Below are positions 40,914 to 49,734 of a stretch of DNA of 64,000 bases, piece by piece. This DNA comes from Foliamicus sp963666765 (GTDB taxonomy: Bacteria; Pseudomonadota; Gammaproteobacteria; Steroidobacterales; Foliamicaceae). The stretch is from contig OY762933.1 of NCBI GenBank assembly GCA_963666765.1, positions 558,001-622,000 on the forward strand, read 5' to 3'. The first letter of the stretch is position 1. Every line of letters begins with the position of its first letter. Below the pieces are notes generated by a model. That model was given only the letters and a program-made list of their open reading frames with translations. It had not been told where the DNA came from and ran no database searches. The position numbers were made by a program, and so were the translations under genes.

Positions 40914-42476
40914 TTGCTTGCAACGACAACCGATAGAAACGTCACGCGGTTCGCCGTAATTGCTGCCTTTGGCGGGTTCGTTTTCGGCCTTGACGCCGCC
41001 AACATTTCCGGCGTGGTACGGTTCGTGCAGGCGCAGTTTGCGCTGAACAGCTGGCAAACCGGGGCCGTGGTCAGCTGTGCCATTGTCGGAGTGATCCTCG
41101 CACTGTTCTTCACCGGCGCCTTCTGCGAGCGCTTTGGCCGCAAGCGGGTCCTCATCACCATCGCCCTGACGTACTCCCTGTCGACAATCCTGTCGTCGCT
41201 TGCCGTCAACTTCGAGATGCTGGTCATCGGACGTTTCATCGGCGGCATCGCCTTCGCGTCGATCACCGTGTCCGCAATGTACATCGGCGAAATCGCGCCC
41301 GCGAACCGTCGCGGCAGTTTCGTTTCCGTTTCGCAACTGCTGATCACGCTCGGCAGCTTGCTTGCTTTCGTTGTGAACTACTTCCTGGTCAATGCGATGG
41401 CTGATGTTGCATGGATTCACAACGAGAACGTCTGGCGGATGATGCTCGGCTTCGAGCTGATCGCCAACGCAATCTGGGTTGGAACATTGCTGACGATCCC
41501 CGAGTCGCCGCGATGGCTCATAAAGAAGGGCCGGATGGACGAAGCGCGCGATATTTTCCATCGTATCGCGCACGCGGAAGATATCGATTCGACGATGGCC
41601 GGCGTGCGGCACAGCATCGACGAAGACGCGAAGCAGGATCCGATGGCGCAGCTCAGGACGCTGTTCGGCGGGCCGATGCGCTTCATTGTGCTGATCGCCG
41701 TCTGCTATGCCATTGTCCAGGGAGCCACGGGCATGAATGCGGTGTTGTTCTTCGCGCCGACCGTTTTCGAACAGGTCGGAATGAGCCTCGAAGACACGTT
41801 TGCACAGACAATTATCCTGGGCGCTGTCGCTGTCGTGTTCACACTGGTTGCGATCGCGATGGTGGAAAAACTGGGACGTCGCGTCCTGACGCTGACGGGG
41901 CTCATATTGATCGTACTGGCGCACCTGTCCACCTGGCACGGATTCAATTCCGCAACCTATTCTCTCGACGACGAGGCCATTGCCAGTATTGAATCCGGCG
42001 GTGTGGACGTTTCGGAGCTCCGCCAATTTGCCGGCAACAGCTACGAAAACGACGTGGCGCTGAAGGCCGACCTCGCCACGATCTATTCGAGGAACGACCT
42101 GCCGCTCGTCAGCGGGACAATTATTAATTCGACGATCAATATCACACCGGCGTTCGTATTGTTCGGCATATTCGCGTTTCTCGCAGCGTTCAACATGTCG
42201 ATCGGGCCAATCATGTGGGTCATCTTCTCGGAGATTTTCCCCAACAACGTGCGTAGCGTCGCCCTGCCGTTCGCGGCGCTCGTCCAGAGCATTTCCAGCT
42301 TCTGCATTCAGCAGATCTTTCCGTGGCAGCTTGAGAATCTCGGGGCGGCACCGACCTTCCTCAGCTACGGCGTCATCGCGATTATCGGCATCGTGGTAAT
42401 GGCCATCATCCTGCCGGAAACGAAGAACAAGTCGATCGAGGAACTCGAGAAGGAACTCGTAAGGAGTACGGAATGA
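40914..42476 (+). CDS. Sugar porter (MFS, SP family)
   Basis: The 520-residue protein starts at TTG 40914, eight bases after a GGGAG site; no ATG is in frame nearby. SP-family marks are ERFGRKRVLI, APANRRGSFVS with PESPRWLIKKGR between helices 6 and 7, and the ending LPETKNKS. An enlarged loop of about 60 residues lies before helix 10 (SLDDEAIASIESGG...RNDLPLV), longer than in standard SP porters. It should import a monosaccharide released in the periplasm, galactose or anhydrogalactose. The stop overlaps the start of the truncated GH16 gene as ATGA, so a GH16 enzyme was once cotranslated with it. Confidence 0.9.
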   Translation: MLATTTDRNVTRFAVIAAFGGFVFGLDAANISGVVRFVQAQFALNSWQTGAVVSCAIVGVILALFFTGAFCERFGRKRVLITIALTYSLSTILSSLAVNFEMLVIGRFIGGIAFASITVSAMYIGEIAPANRRGSFVSVSQLLITLGSLLAFVVNYFLVNAMADVAWIHNENVWRMMLGFELIANAIWVGTLLTIPESPRWLIKKGRMDEARDIFHRIAHAEDIDSTMAGVRHSIDEDAKQDPMAQLRTLFGGPMRFIVLIAVCYAIVQGATGMNAVLFFAPTVFEQVGMSLEDTFAQTIILGAVAVVFTLVAIAMVEKLGRRVLTLTGLILIVLAHLSTWHGFNSATYSLDDEAIASIESGGVDVSELRQFAGNSYENDVALKADLATIYSRNDLPLVSGTIINSTINITPAFVLFGIFAFLAAFNMSIGPIMWVIFSEIFPNNVRSVALPFAALVQSISSFCIQQIFPWQLENLGAAPTFLSYGVIAIIGIVVMAIILPETKNKSIEELEKELVRSTE

Positions 42477-42682
42477 AAGGCTTGCATGAATGGATAGCCA
42501 TTGCCGTGGCGCTCGGCGCTTGGTCCGGCCAGGCGGCTGCGCAGACTGAGCCGCCTTTGCCGGCGTCCGACCCGACAAACGAGGGAGGATGGGTGCTGAA
42601 CCCCGACCTGAGCGATGAGTTCAATGGCGCCCTTATCGACCATGACAAATGGCTCGTTCAGGGGCTTGATGGCGACTACTGA
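42473..42682 (+). pseudogene. Truncated GH16 gene, N-terminal fragment
   Basis: The 69-residue product has a good signal peptide (ending AAAQ) and then PLPASDPTNEGGWVLNPDLS, DEFNGALIDHDKW and GLDGDY. This follows the start of the GH16 domains at 45356-48199 and 57606-59093, which continue with YYTW or YYIW. Here the frame meets TGA at 42680-42682, and the 3' end of the convergent gene starts one base later. The catalytic region is missing, so it cannot be a working enzyme. It marks a second rearrangement breakpoint. Confidence 0.85.
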
Positions 42683-42683
42683 A

Positions 42684-45359
42684 TTACCGGCGGGGTCGAG
42701 AGATTTCTTCCTCGATGACATTCGGATCGAAGCGGTCGATGGGCACTGATACCCGGGTGTTAACGGACCGAATCTCGACCTCCCGGACTTCGCCATTCGT
42801 CCAGCGCAGCGTGGCCTCGTCGATTGTGTCGCAGGCGCCCAGGCCAACGTGCAGGTTCGTATTCATGCCCTGCGAGTAGGCCGCAGAGGTTGAACCCACC
42901 CTTCGCTTGTAGGTGTTGTCACAGGCTTCGACGGTGAGCACGGCGCCCAGTGCGGTCGCCTCGCCGTTCGGCGAGGCGCCGACATTGACAATCGTATAGT
43001 TGCCCGGCGCACTCACATTGTTGCCAAGCAAGTGCCATTCGCCTCTCTCGTTCGAATAGATGAGGTCAAGGGCGCCATCGAGGTCGTAATCGAATGGCTC
43101 AACGGACCCACCGGTTGTTCCAACTCTCCTCGAGGCGATACCGTGATTCCCGTCAAGCACGAACCGGCCTTCCCCCTGGTTGAGGTAGACGATGTGCTCA
43201 CTGCTCGTCGCCATGTCACCGTAACGAAGCACGACAAGATCGGACCAGCCGTTGTTGTCAAAGTCGCCGGTTGCCGCACTCGTGGTCTGCTCTTTGATTG
43301 AAATGCCGGCGTCGGCGGTGACGTCGACAAAGTTTCCGCCGCGGTTCTCGAACAGCCTTGCCGGCAGATCCACTTGCGGCTCGACCGCAGGCGCCGATAC
43401 GACATTGCCTAAAACGGCGGCCGTTCGCGAATGCGCCTGGCCGCCGATGCGCCACTTGCCATCACCGAGATAGCCGATGTGCAGACCACCTTCGGTCGGC
43501 CCTGCCGGCCAACCCTTCGCATCTTGCGGCATCAACTCGAAGTCCTTGCCGCCGTGGCGGTCCGTACCGAACTCGAGCTTGCGTTTGTTACTGCCTGCGA
43601 AGATGTCGTAGTGCGGATACGTGACCTGCAAGTTCTCGACGCCAAGGAAACCTTCGACCTCAATGTCGAACTGGAACGAATCCCGGAAGACCAGAAATGC
43701 GAAGCGGCGGTCATGTTCGTCAAAGTAGGTCTCAAGGTCGAATTGCGGCTCGGCGCGTGTCAGGAACAGATCGAAATCACCGTCGTTATCGAAGTCTATT
43801 TCAGTGATGCTGCTGACGTGCGAGGTGTTGGCAAGACTGCCCAGTACGTGGTCCGTTGACTCCGAAAACGCATTCCCTTCCCCTCCGGCAACAGCAACCA
43901 TGTCGGCCCCGCCAAAGAACAGTATGTCCGGGTCGTAATCGTTGTTGAAGTCGGTCACCTGGGCCCGATACCCCATCCATTGCGCTTGCGGCAGATGCGT
44001 GACGAATTCAAATCTGCCGCCGGTATTGTCGTAGAGATGGTTGGCGCCCCGCTCCTGGGTCGCCAGCGGAAAGCCCGTCTCAAGCAGGTCGGATGTCCCG
44101 TTGCCATCGGTATCGAGGAACCGTAACGCGCGGCCCCTACCCGGTTCGAAGTGATCCAGGGCGGCGCCATCCTCGAACGCCCGACCCGGCGTTACGTGAA
44201 ACCGCAACGGGCGCCGCGGGTTCGCACCATCGCCCCCACCTTGCGCGATCAGCACATCCAGGCGGCTATCGCCGTCGATATCTGCCACGGCAATTCCGTG
44301 CAGATCACCGGTGGCGATGTCCTGCGGCTCGGAAAACGAGCCGTCAAGGTTCCAGAACACGCGCACCCTGTGTCCGTGTTCAACGATGATCAGGTCCTGC
44401 AGGCCGTCCTGGTCCAGGTCGGCGATGACCGCGTTGTCCCACTTGCGCCGCGCGCGTTGTTCAAATGGAATAACGTCGGTCAACTCAATGAACGTTGTTG
44501 ACGGTTCCGGCTTCTCGGGTGCAAAAAATCGAACATAGTCGGCGACCGCTTCGGCAGGCAGCATGGATTCATCAACCCGTGTGGTCCCGCCGAGCTTCGC
44601 CGCGATGCTGGTAAACCAGATGTTCATGTCGTTGTGCTCGAATTCCGAGAAGTTGCGTACAAGCGGCTGGCGACCGGCGGCCTCTTTCTCCGTCATGAAG
44701 CGCTGGAAGATCGATGTCTTCGTCTCAACCAGCTCGCCGTCAAAGAAATAGCGTGCCCCCTCGGGCGTGAATTCGACGCCGTAGACGTGGAATTCATCGA
44801 GCGACGCGTCCGGGTAGACATACGAGAAGCGTTTGAAATGTCCCAGGTCGGAGCGCCACTGGTGGAGATCGACCGAATAGCGCGCCAGGTCGACCGAGTC
44901 ATTCTCAAGGGGGTCAAGTTCAAGCTGCGAGGTATCGGAGTCCTCGTGGCGGCTGTCCATCATCCAGAAGCTCGTGTGCCAACCCTCGCTCGAAGGCAGC
45001 CTGATCCGCGCTTCGTAGTAGCCGTAGCGGAAGTACTCTTTCGAGATAATGCCGCCGCCGGTGTACTCCATGCCGCCTGCGTTCTGCTTTTTCAGAGCAA
45101 TTCGGGCGTACCCGTCGGACACTGAAATGTTCCCGGGCAACTGGGTGCTCCAGAGCTTCGAGTCCCTTCGGCAGTCCCACTTGCTTGTATCGAGCTGCGC
45201 AGCGTCGAATTCATCCGACCAGACGAGGCGATAGGCGTGTTTCAGGTCGCTCGCCAATGGCTGGGCGTCCGGGTCGCTGGCCGGGTCAACCTGGGCGTTG
45301 ACGCTGAACGACAAGGCCGATACCGACGCGCAGGTCGCGAGAGTACGCGGTATTTTCAC
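42684..45359 (-). CDS. GH16-type glycoside hydrolase fused to FG-GAP repeats and an ASPIC/UnbV domain
   Basis: The start is GTG at 45359 (overlap GTGA with the gene before); 891 residues with signal peptide (ending SVNAQ). Residues about 40-285 are GH16-like: YRLVWSDEFDAAQLDTSKWD, GGGIISKEYFRYGYYEARIRLP, and the catalytic motif ELDPLE with E147, D149, E152. Residues about 300-790 hold several FG-GAP/VCBS calcium-binding repeats (ADLDQDGLQDLIIV, ADIDGDSRLDVLIAQ, FNNDYDPDILFFG, DFDNDGDFDLFLT, FDNNGWSDLVVL, YDLDGALDLIYS). The end, NGEATALGAVLTVEA ... LHVGLGACDTIDEATLRW, is an ASPIC/UnbV domain. It should act outside the cytoplasm on a galactan, with the propeller binding glycan or protein. The fusion is uncommon. 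Confidence 0.8.
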   Translation of the reverse strand: MKIPRTLATCASVSALSFSVNAQVDPASDPDAQPLASDLKHAYRLVWSDEFDAAQLDTSKWDCRRDSKLWSTQLPGNISVSDGYARIALKKQNAGGMEYTGGGIISKEYFRYGYYEARIRLPSSEGWHTSFWMMDSRHEDSDTSQLELDPLENDSVDLARYSVDLHQWRSDLGHFKRFSYVYPDASLDEFHVYGVEFTPEGARYFFDGELVETKTSIFQRFMTEKEAAGRQPLVRNFSEFEHNDMNIWFTSIAAKLGGTTRVDESMLPAEAVADYVRFFAPEKPEPSTTFIELTDVIPFEQRARRKWDNAVIADLDQDGLQDLIIVEHGHRVRVFWNLDGSFSEPQDIATGDLHGIAVADIDGDSRLDVLIAQGGGDGANPRRPLRFHVTPGRAFEDGAALDHFEPGRGRALRFLDTDGNGTSDLLETGFPLATQERGANHLYDNTGGRFEFVTHLPQAQWMGYRAQVTDFNNDYDPDILFFGGADMVAVAGGEGNAFSESTDHVLGSLANTSHVSSITEIDFDNDGDFDLFLTRAEPQFDLETYFDEHDRRFAFLVFRDSFQFDIEVEGFLGVENLQVTYPHYDIFAGSNKRKLEFGTDRHGGKDFELMPQDAKGWPAGPTEGGLHIGYLGDGKWRIGGQAHSRTAAVLGNVVSAPAVEPQVDLPARLFENRGGNFVDVTADAGISIKEQTTSAATGDFDNNGWSDLVVLRYGDMATSSEHIVYLNQGEGRFVLDGNHGIASRRVGTTGGSVEPFDYDLDGALDLIYSNERGEWHLLGNNVSAPGNYTIVNVGASPNGEATALGAVLTVEACDNTYKRRVGSTSAAYSQGMNTNLHVGLGACDTIDEATLRWTNGEVREVEIRSVNTRVSVPIDRFDPNVIEEEISRPRR

Positions 45360-48199
45360 TGCTCCGGATTGCGAATCACGAGCAGATTGTCAACGTACAC
45401 CGTGCTTGGACCGCTGCCGGATTCGGTCTTTCGAATGGACACACGGAGGCGGTCGCTGGCCGACGAGGATTGATTGCGGTTGACGCGCTGGTATATCGTG
45501 ACCCACTTGCCGCGGTCCACGTTCTTGAGTGGGAAAACCACATCCTGCCAGGGCTCCTCGAGGACGACATGCACCCGGCTCACCGTCGACCCCGGCTCGA
45601 TCCATATATTCATTGCCAGAACGTACTGACCTGGCTGCATTTTGACCGAGCCCGGCGGTGAAAATGCCGAGACAACGTCCGGACCGAGGTCATCCGTGCT
45701 TTCGAACTTCAGGCTCTTACGGCCCGTGACGCGGCGGTCCTCGCTTATCGACAGATACCTGCTCGCCTGGTTGTCGATGAACCACTCACGCGCAAATGTA
45801 TTTTTCCAGCCCTGCTGACGGGGATGGCCAACCGCCGGACGAAACTCCGGGAAAATCATCGGCCCTTCGAACCCGAAGAACGAGCGGTCGATCAGGCTCG
45901 GCTGGGGTTTCTGCCAGACGCGTACGTAGTCAATCTCGTAATCGACGGGAAGCTCTTCCTCGTGCGGCACGCCGAGCCATTCAAATATCTCCGTGTCGAA
46001 CCACAACTCCATCGGGTTGGTCAGCGTCCAGCGGTCACCAACTTCTTCCCGCGTAGTTTCTCTTACCAGCTCCCCATCGAGATAGAACTTCAGGTACTCG
46101 TCGCCCCATTCGCAACCGTAGACATGAAACTCGTCGGCGATGCGAAACGGAAGTTCATGCGCATGGGTCCAGATCCTGTTGGGACGCACGACCGGCGGCC
46201 GCCAGTCGTAGATCGAGAATACGTAGTAGTTGTCGCGAATATTGCCCTGGCGTTTCGGACGGCCCAACTGTTCGTAGAAGTCGATTTCCGATTCATGACC
46301 GATTGCCCAGAACGCGCTGGTCACGGCAGCGTCCGCAGCCCTGGTCCTGACTTCCATGTAGCCGTGCATGAAACGGTCCCGGCTGATGACGCCGGCTGCG
46401 GTCACCGGCATCGGTTCACCATCGTATTCGCCGTAGGAAAATCCAACGTTTTGCTCCGATGAAAACTCGAAGTCCGGTTCCCATTGCGAGCGCAACTTGA
46501 GCATGCCGTCCTCGACGCGCACGTTATGTGCTGCGAACTGGGCCGGCGCGCGGCCGCGCCAGGTGTAATAGTTGCCCCCTTCGCCCTGCACGATCCATTT
46601 GTCGCGATCGAGTTCAGCGCCGTTGAACTCATCGCTGAAGCGCTCGTTGAGTATCCAGCCGCCTGCATTGTTCGGGTCGGACGCGGGCAGGACGCCGGTC
46701 GTTTCGGGAGGAGCGGCTGTAGCCGCCGGCTCACGCCTTGCATCGGGATCGCGTTGCGCAGGAGCGTCTCCAATGGCGAATGTCTCGTGAAAGCGCGGCA
46801 TCGCATGTTCGCGCCACTCGACGCCTTCGGCCGGTATGTGAAACCACCTCGGCTCGGCGTTGTCCCAGCTCCACTTCTCCATCTCCCGGACCATGTTTGC
46901 GAGCACGCCGGGATTTTTTGCACTCAGGTCGCGATGCTCACCGATGTCTTCCTCGATGTTGAACAATTTCCATGGCAGATTGCCCGTTTTGACGGCCTTC
47001 CACTGGTCGCGGCGTACAGTGGCATCGCTGAAACCCGTGCGGTGCCGGAGCGCGTACAGGAATTCGCCGTCGTGCGGATCCTGTCCCCTGAGGATGTCCT
47101 GCCAGATGTCTCGTCCGTCCAGTTTCCGGTCAGCGGGGATCACCACGTTGGCGAGGCCCGCAAACGTCGGGTAGAAATCCAACGCGAGAACAGGATGCTC
47201 AAACGTCCTGCCTGCATTCAGCCGGTCCGGCCAGTGCATGAACATCGGTGACCGATAGCCGCCCTCGTGCACGCTGCCCTTGCCTTCGCGGAGCGGAAAA
47301 TTGTTTCCGCCCTGATCCAGGCGGCCGCCGTTGTCACTCAAGAAGACGATCAGCGTGCTGTCGAGTCGCCCCGTATCGCGCAGAGCATCCACCACCTTGC
47401 CAACTCCGCGGTCTACCGCATACACCATTGCTGCGTACGTTCTGCGCTTCTCGTCCCCGATGTCCATGAACAGCGCCAGATCTTCATCTTTCGCCTCCAG
47501 CGGTGTATGCGGCGCGTTGTAGGCCAGGTAAAGGAAGAAGGGTTCCTCCTTGCCTGCAGCCTCATGGACAAAAGCGACAGCCTCCCGCGACAGCCCATCC
47601 GTTACGTACTCTGTTTCTTCCACTTCTGCGCCATTGCGCTCGAGAGGCCGCAGGTATTCCCAGATATGCGTATTTCCAGCCGCAACACGGTCCTTGTAAG
47701 TCTTCGTGAACTCCTCCGGAAAGTATTTATGCCCTCCACCCAGGAAACCGTAGAAATCGTCAAACCCGCGTTCGTTCGGATGAAACTCGGGCGACTCGCC
47801 CAGATGCCACTTGCCGATGGCGCCCGTGAAGTAACCGGCATCCTGCAACAGCTTGCTGATGAATACTTCGCTGCGCGGCACGCCAAGATTCGATCCTTCC
47901 GACGGCAGGTTGAACTGCGCGCCAATGTTGTGCGGATAACGGCCAGTCATCAGGCCTGCACGGCTGGGGCCGCAGAATGGATGCGGGACGTACGCCTGCG
48001 AAAATGTCATGCCATTTGCTGCGAGTTCGTCGAGGTTGGGCGTTTTGACGTCCCTGCCGCCATTGAAGCCGACATCGGCATAGCCAAGGTCGTCAGTGAG
48101 GATCAACAGGATGTTGGGGCGATCATCCGCGGCAGCGAAACCGGCGAGCAGGACCCCAAGCAAGGTTACGCGCAGCCGCGGTGGTCGCCCCAGTATCAC
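45356..48199 (-). CDS. Bifunctional S1 sulfatase-GH16 glycoside hydrolase fusion
   Basis: The 947-residue exported protein (GTG 48199, signal peptide ending FAAAD) has three parts. Residues about 27-480 are an S1 sulfatase with NILLILTDDLGYADVG and the formylglycine motif C76-G-P-S-R80 followed by AGLMTGR. Residues about 505-770 are GH16, from PASDPNNAGGWIL through the catalytic motif EIDFYE (E638, D640, E643) to VDYEIDYVRVWQKP. The last about 150 residues look like a CBM4_9-type beta-sandwich. It would remove sulfate and cut the galactan chain in one protein. The joint is a short Ala/Pro-rich linker (about 490-505). Its GH16 half is a paralogue of the enzyme at 57606. Confidence 0.88.
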   Translation of the reverse strand: MILGRPPRLRVTLLGVLLAGFAAADDRPNILLILTDDLGYADVGFNGGRDVKTPNLDELAANGMTFSQAYVPHPFCGPSRAGLMTGRYPHNIGAQFNLPSEGSNLGVPRSEVFISKLLQDAGYFTGAIGKWHLGESPEFHPNERGFDDFYGFLGGGHKYFPEEFTKTYKDRVAAGNTHIWEYLRPLERNGAEVEETEYVTDGLSREAVAFVHEAAGKEEPFFLYLAYNAPHTPLEAKDEDLALFMDIGDEKRRTYAAMVYAVDRGVGKVVDALRDTGRLDSTLIVFLSDNGGRLDQGGNNFPLREGKGSVHEGGYRSPMFMHWPDRLNAGRTFEHPVLALDFYPTFAGLANVVIPADRKLDGRDIWQDILRGQDPHDGEFLYALRHRTGFSDATVRRDQWKAVKTGNLPWKLFNIEEDIGEHRDLSAKNPGVLANMVREMEKWSWDNAEPRWFHIPAEGVEWREHAMPRFHETFAIGDAPAQRDPDARREPAATAAPPETTGVLPASDPNNAGGWILNERFSDEFNGAELDRDKWIVQGEGGNYYTWRGRAPAQFAAHNVRVEDGMLKLRSQWEPDFEFSSEQNVGFSYGEYDGEPMPVTAAGVISRDRFMHGYMEVRTRAADAAVTSAFWAIGHESEIDFYEQLGRPKRQGNIRDNYYVFSIYDWRPPVVRPNRIWTHAHELPFRIADEFHVYGCEWGDEYLKFYLDGELVRETTREEVGDRWTLTNPMELWFDTEIFEWLGVPHEEELPVDYEIDYVRVWQKPQPSLIDRSFFGFEGPMIFPEFRPAVGHPRQQGWKNTFAREWFIDNQASRYLSISEDRRVTGRKSLKFESTDDLGPDVVSAFSPPGSVKMQPGQYVLAMNIWIEPGSTVSRVHVVLEEPWQDVVFPLKNVDRGKWVTIYQRVNRNQSSSASDRLRVSIRKTESGSGPSTVYVDNLLVIRNPEQ

Positions 48200-49725
48200 T
48201 GGCTTTTCTCTCCAAGAAAAGCCGACATGTGTTGTTCGAACTTGTCGATGATCGGGTCGTCGATGCGTGCGAGTTCGGCGCGCAGCAGCTTCGCGAGACG
48301 CCCGAGTTCGTCAGCGTATTCGGGGTCGGCGATCAGGTTGGTCATCTCGCCCGGGTCTTGCCGCAGGTCGTAGAGTTCATCGCGACTGTCACCCGGGTTC
48401 CAGACCAGCTTCATCTCCGGCGTGCGAATGGCGCGAATTCCGAACCAGCCGCCGTTGTACCACTCGTAGGCATACAGGGCCGTGTCCTCACGCCCGTCGT
48501 CGGCCGCGTCGCCCTGTTTCATCAGGGTGGACAATGAGCGGCCGTCAACGTCGCCGTCGGGTTTCAGCGCCATCAGTTCAGCAAGCGTCGGTGCGACGTC
48601 GATGATTGACACCTGGCGGTTGACGACGCGTGGCTCAAGGCCCGGATAGCGAACGATGAGCGGCATGCGCATGAGCTCGTCATAGGCGTACGGCCCCTTG
48701 TCGTATAGCTGATGTTCGCCGAGCATGCTGCCCTGATCGCCCAGAACGACGATGTGCAGATCGTCGTATACGCCGGCCTTCTTCGCCGTGCCGACCAAGT
48801 CGCCGACGACCCGGTCGATCATGGCGATCGCACCGTAGTAGTAGGCACGCAATTTGCGCCAATCGTCCTCTGACATGTGCTCGACATCGTGCCAGGGCCA
48901 CCAGTCTTCGTCCTGGGCCATTGGCTTGTTGTGTCTGGGCGCCAGGTGATTACCCGGTAGTTTCAGGTCGTCCGGATCGAACATACTGGCGTAGGGCTCG
49001 GGCACGCGATACGGCGGGTGCGGCTGCTGGAAGCTGACAACGCCGAAGAACGGTCGGTCGTCCTCGGCCGCCAACCGGATCAATTCCTGGCCGGATCGGA
49101 CTTTTTCGGCCGTGAAGGACTCTTCATAGGAGCCCGGCAGCGTTTGATAGTACAGCGTTTTCTCGCCGAGGTCGTCACGTTCGCCACGGTTATACGCAGC
49201 CATCATGTCGACCATTTCATAGGGTGTCCATTGCCGCTCGTGGCGCGGCGCCGTGAGTTCGGCGTCCGCTGCGACAAACTCCGCACCGCGCAGCGTCGGA
49301 CCTTGCGCGCCAAGATGCCATTTCCCCACGAAGCCCACGAAGTAGCCGGCGTCCGCCGCCCGGCGAATCAGCCCGCCTTCCGACGGCCTCAGTTCAGACA
49401 GTCGCGAGTGATACAGATGCACGTTGTCGTCGAGCCCTGTCTTGTGGCCCCACCTTCCCGTGAAGAAGGCCGCGCGCGAAGGCGAACACAGGCCGGTCGT
49501 CGTCATCGCGTTGTCGAATCGGGTCCCCGCCGCCGCGATCGCATCAATGTTCGGCGTATGGACCGGACCTCCACGATACGAGAATGTGTCAAAGCGCATG
49601 TCATCGAACATGAGTATCAACACGCTGGGTCGTTCCGCTGTGGCCTCGGCCGGGCCGTTTTCGACGGAACAGGAGGATACGGTGACGACGCCACAAACAA
49701 GAAGGCCTGCGAAAGCTGCTCGCAT
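48196..49725 (-). CDS. S1 sulfatase, lipoprotein
   Basis: The 509-residue protein has a lipoprotein signal (VVTVSSC, Cys19). The sulfatase core is SVLILMFDDMRFDTFSYRG, the formylglycine site C80-S-P-S-R with AAFFTGRWGHKTG, KWHLGAQGPT, and later VLGDQGSMLGEHQLYDKGPYAYDELMRMPLIVRYPG. It acts on sulfate esters of a polysaccharide or oligosaccharide at the cell envelope. A cysteine-type site needs a formylglycine-generating enzyme or anSME encoded elsewhere. It overlaps the fused sulfatase-GH16 gene by four bases (GTGA), consistent with a coupled pair. Confidence 0.92.
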   Translation of the reverse strand: MRAAFAGLLVCGVVTVSSCSVENGPAEATAERPSVLILMFDDMRFDTFSYRGGPVHTPNIDAIAAAGTRFDNAMTTTGLCSPSRAAFFTGRWGHKTGLDDNVHLYHSRLSELRPSEGGLIRRAADAGYFVGFVGKWHLGAQGPTLRGAEFVAADAELTAPRHERQWTPYEMVDMMAAYNRGERDDLGEKTLYYQTLPGSYEESFTAEKVRSGQELIRLAAEDDRPFFGVVSFQQPHPPYRVPEPYASMFDPDDLKLPGNHLAPRHNKPMAQDEDWWPWHDVEHMSEDDWRKLRAYYYGAIAMIDRVVGDLVGTAKKAGVYDDLHIVVLGDQGSMLGEHQLYDKGPYAYDELMRMPLIVRYPGLEPRVVNRQVSIIDVAPTLAELMALKPDGDVDGRSLSTLMKQGDAADDGREDTALYAYEWYNGGWFGIRAIRTPEMKLVWNPGDSRDELYDLRQDPGEMTNLIADPEYADELGRLAKLLRAELARIDDPIIDKFEQHMSAFLGEKSQ

Positions 49726-49734
49726 GTTTTTTCT

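Noticed and set aside
40875..42578. Long minus-strand open frame (about 567 codons) opposite the sugar porter
   Set aside because: It is antisense to a clear SP-family transporter, rich in Asp/Arg/His/Gln and without recognisable motifs; it is a GC-codon shadow.
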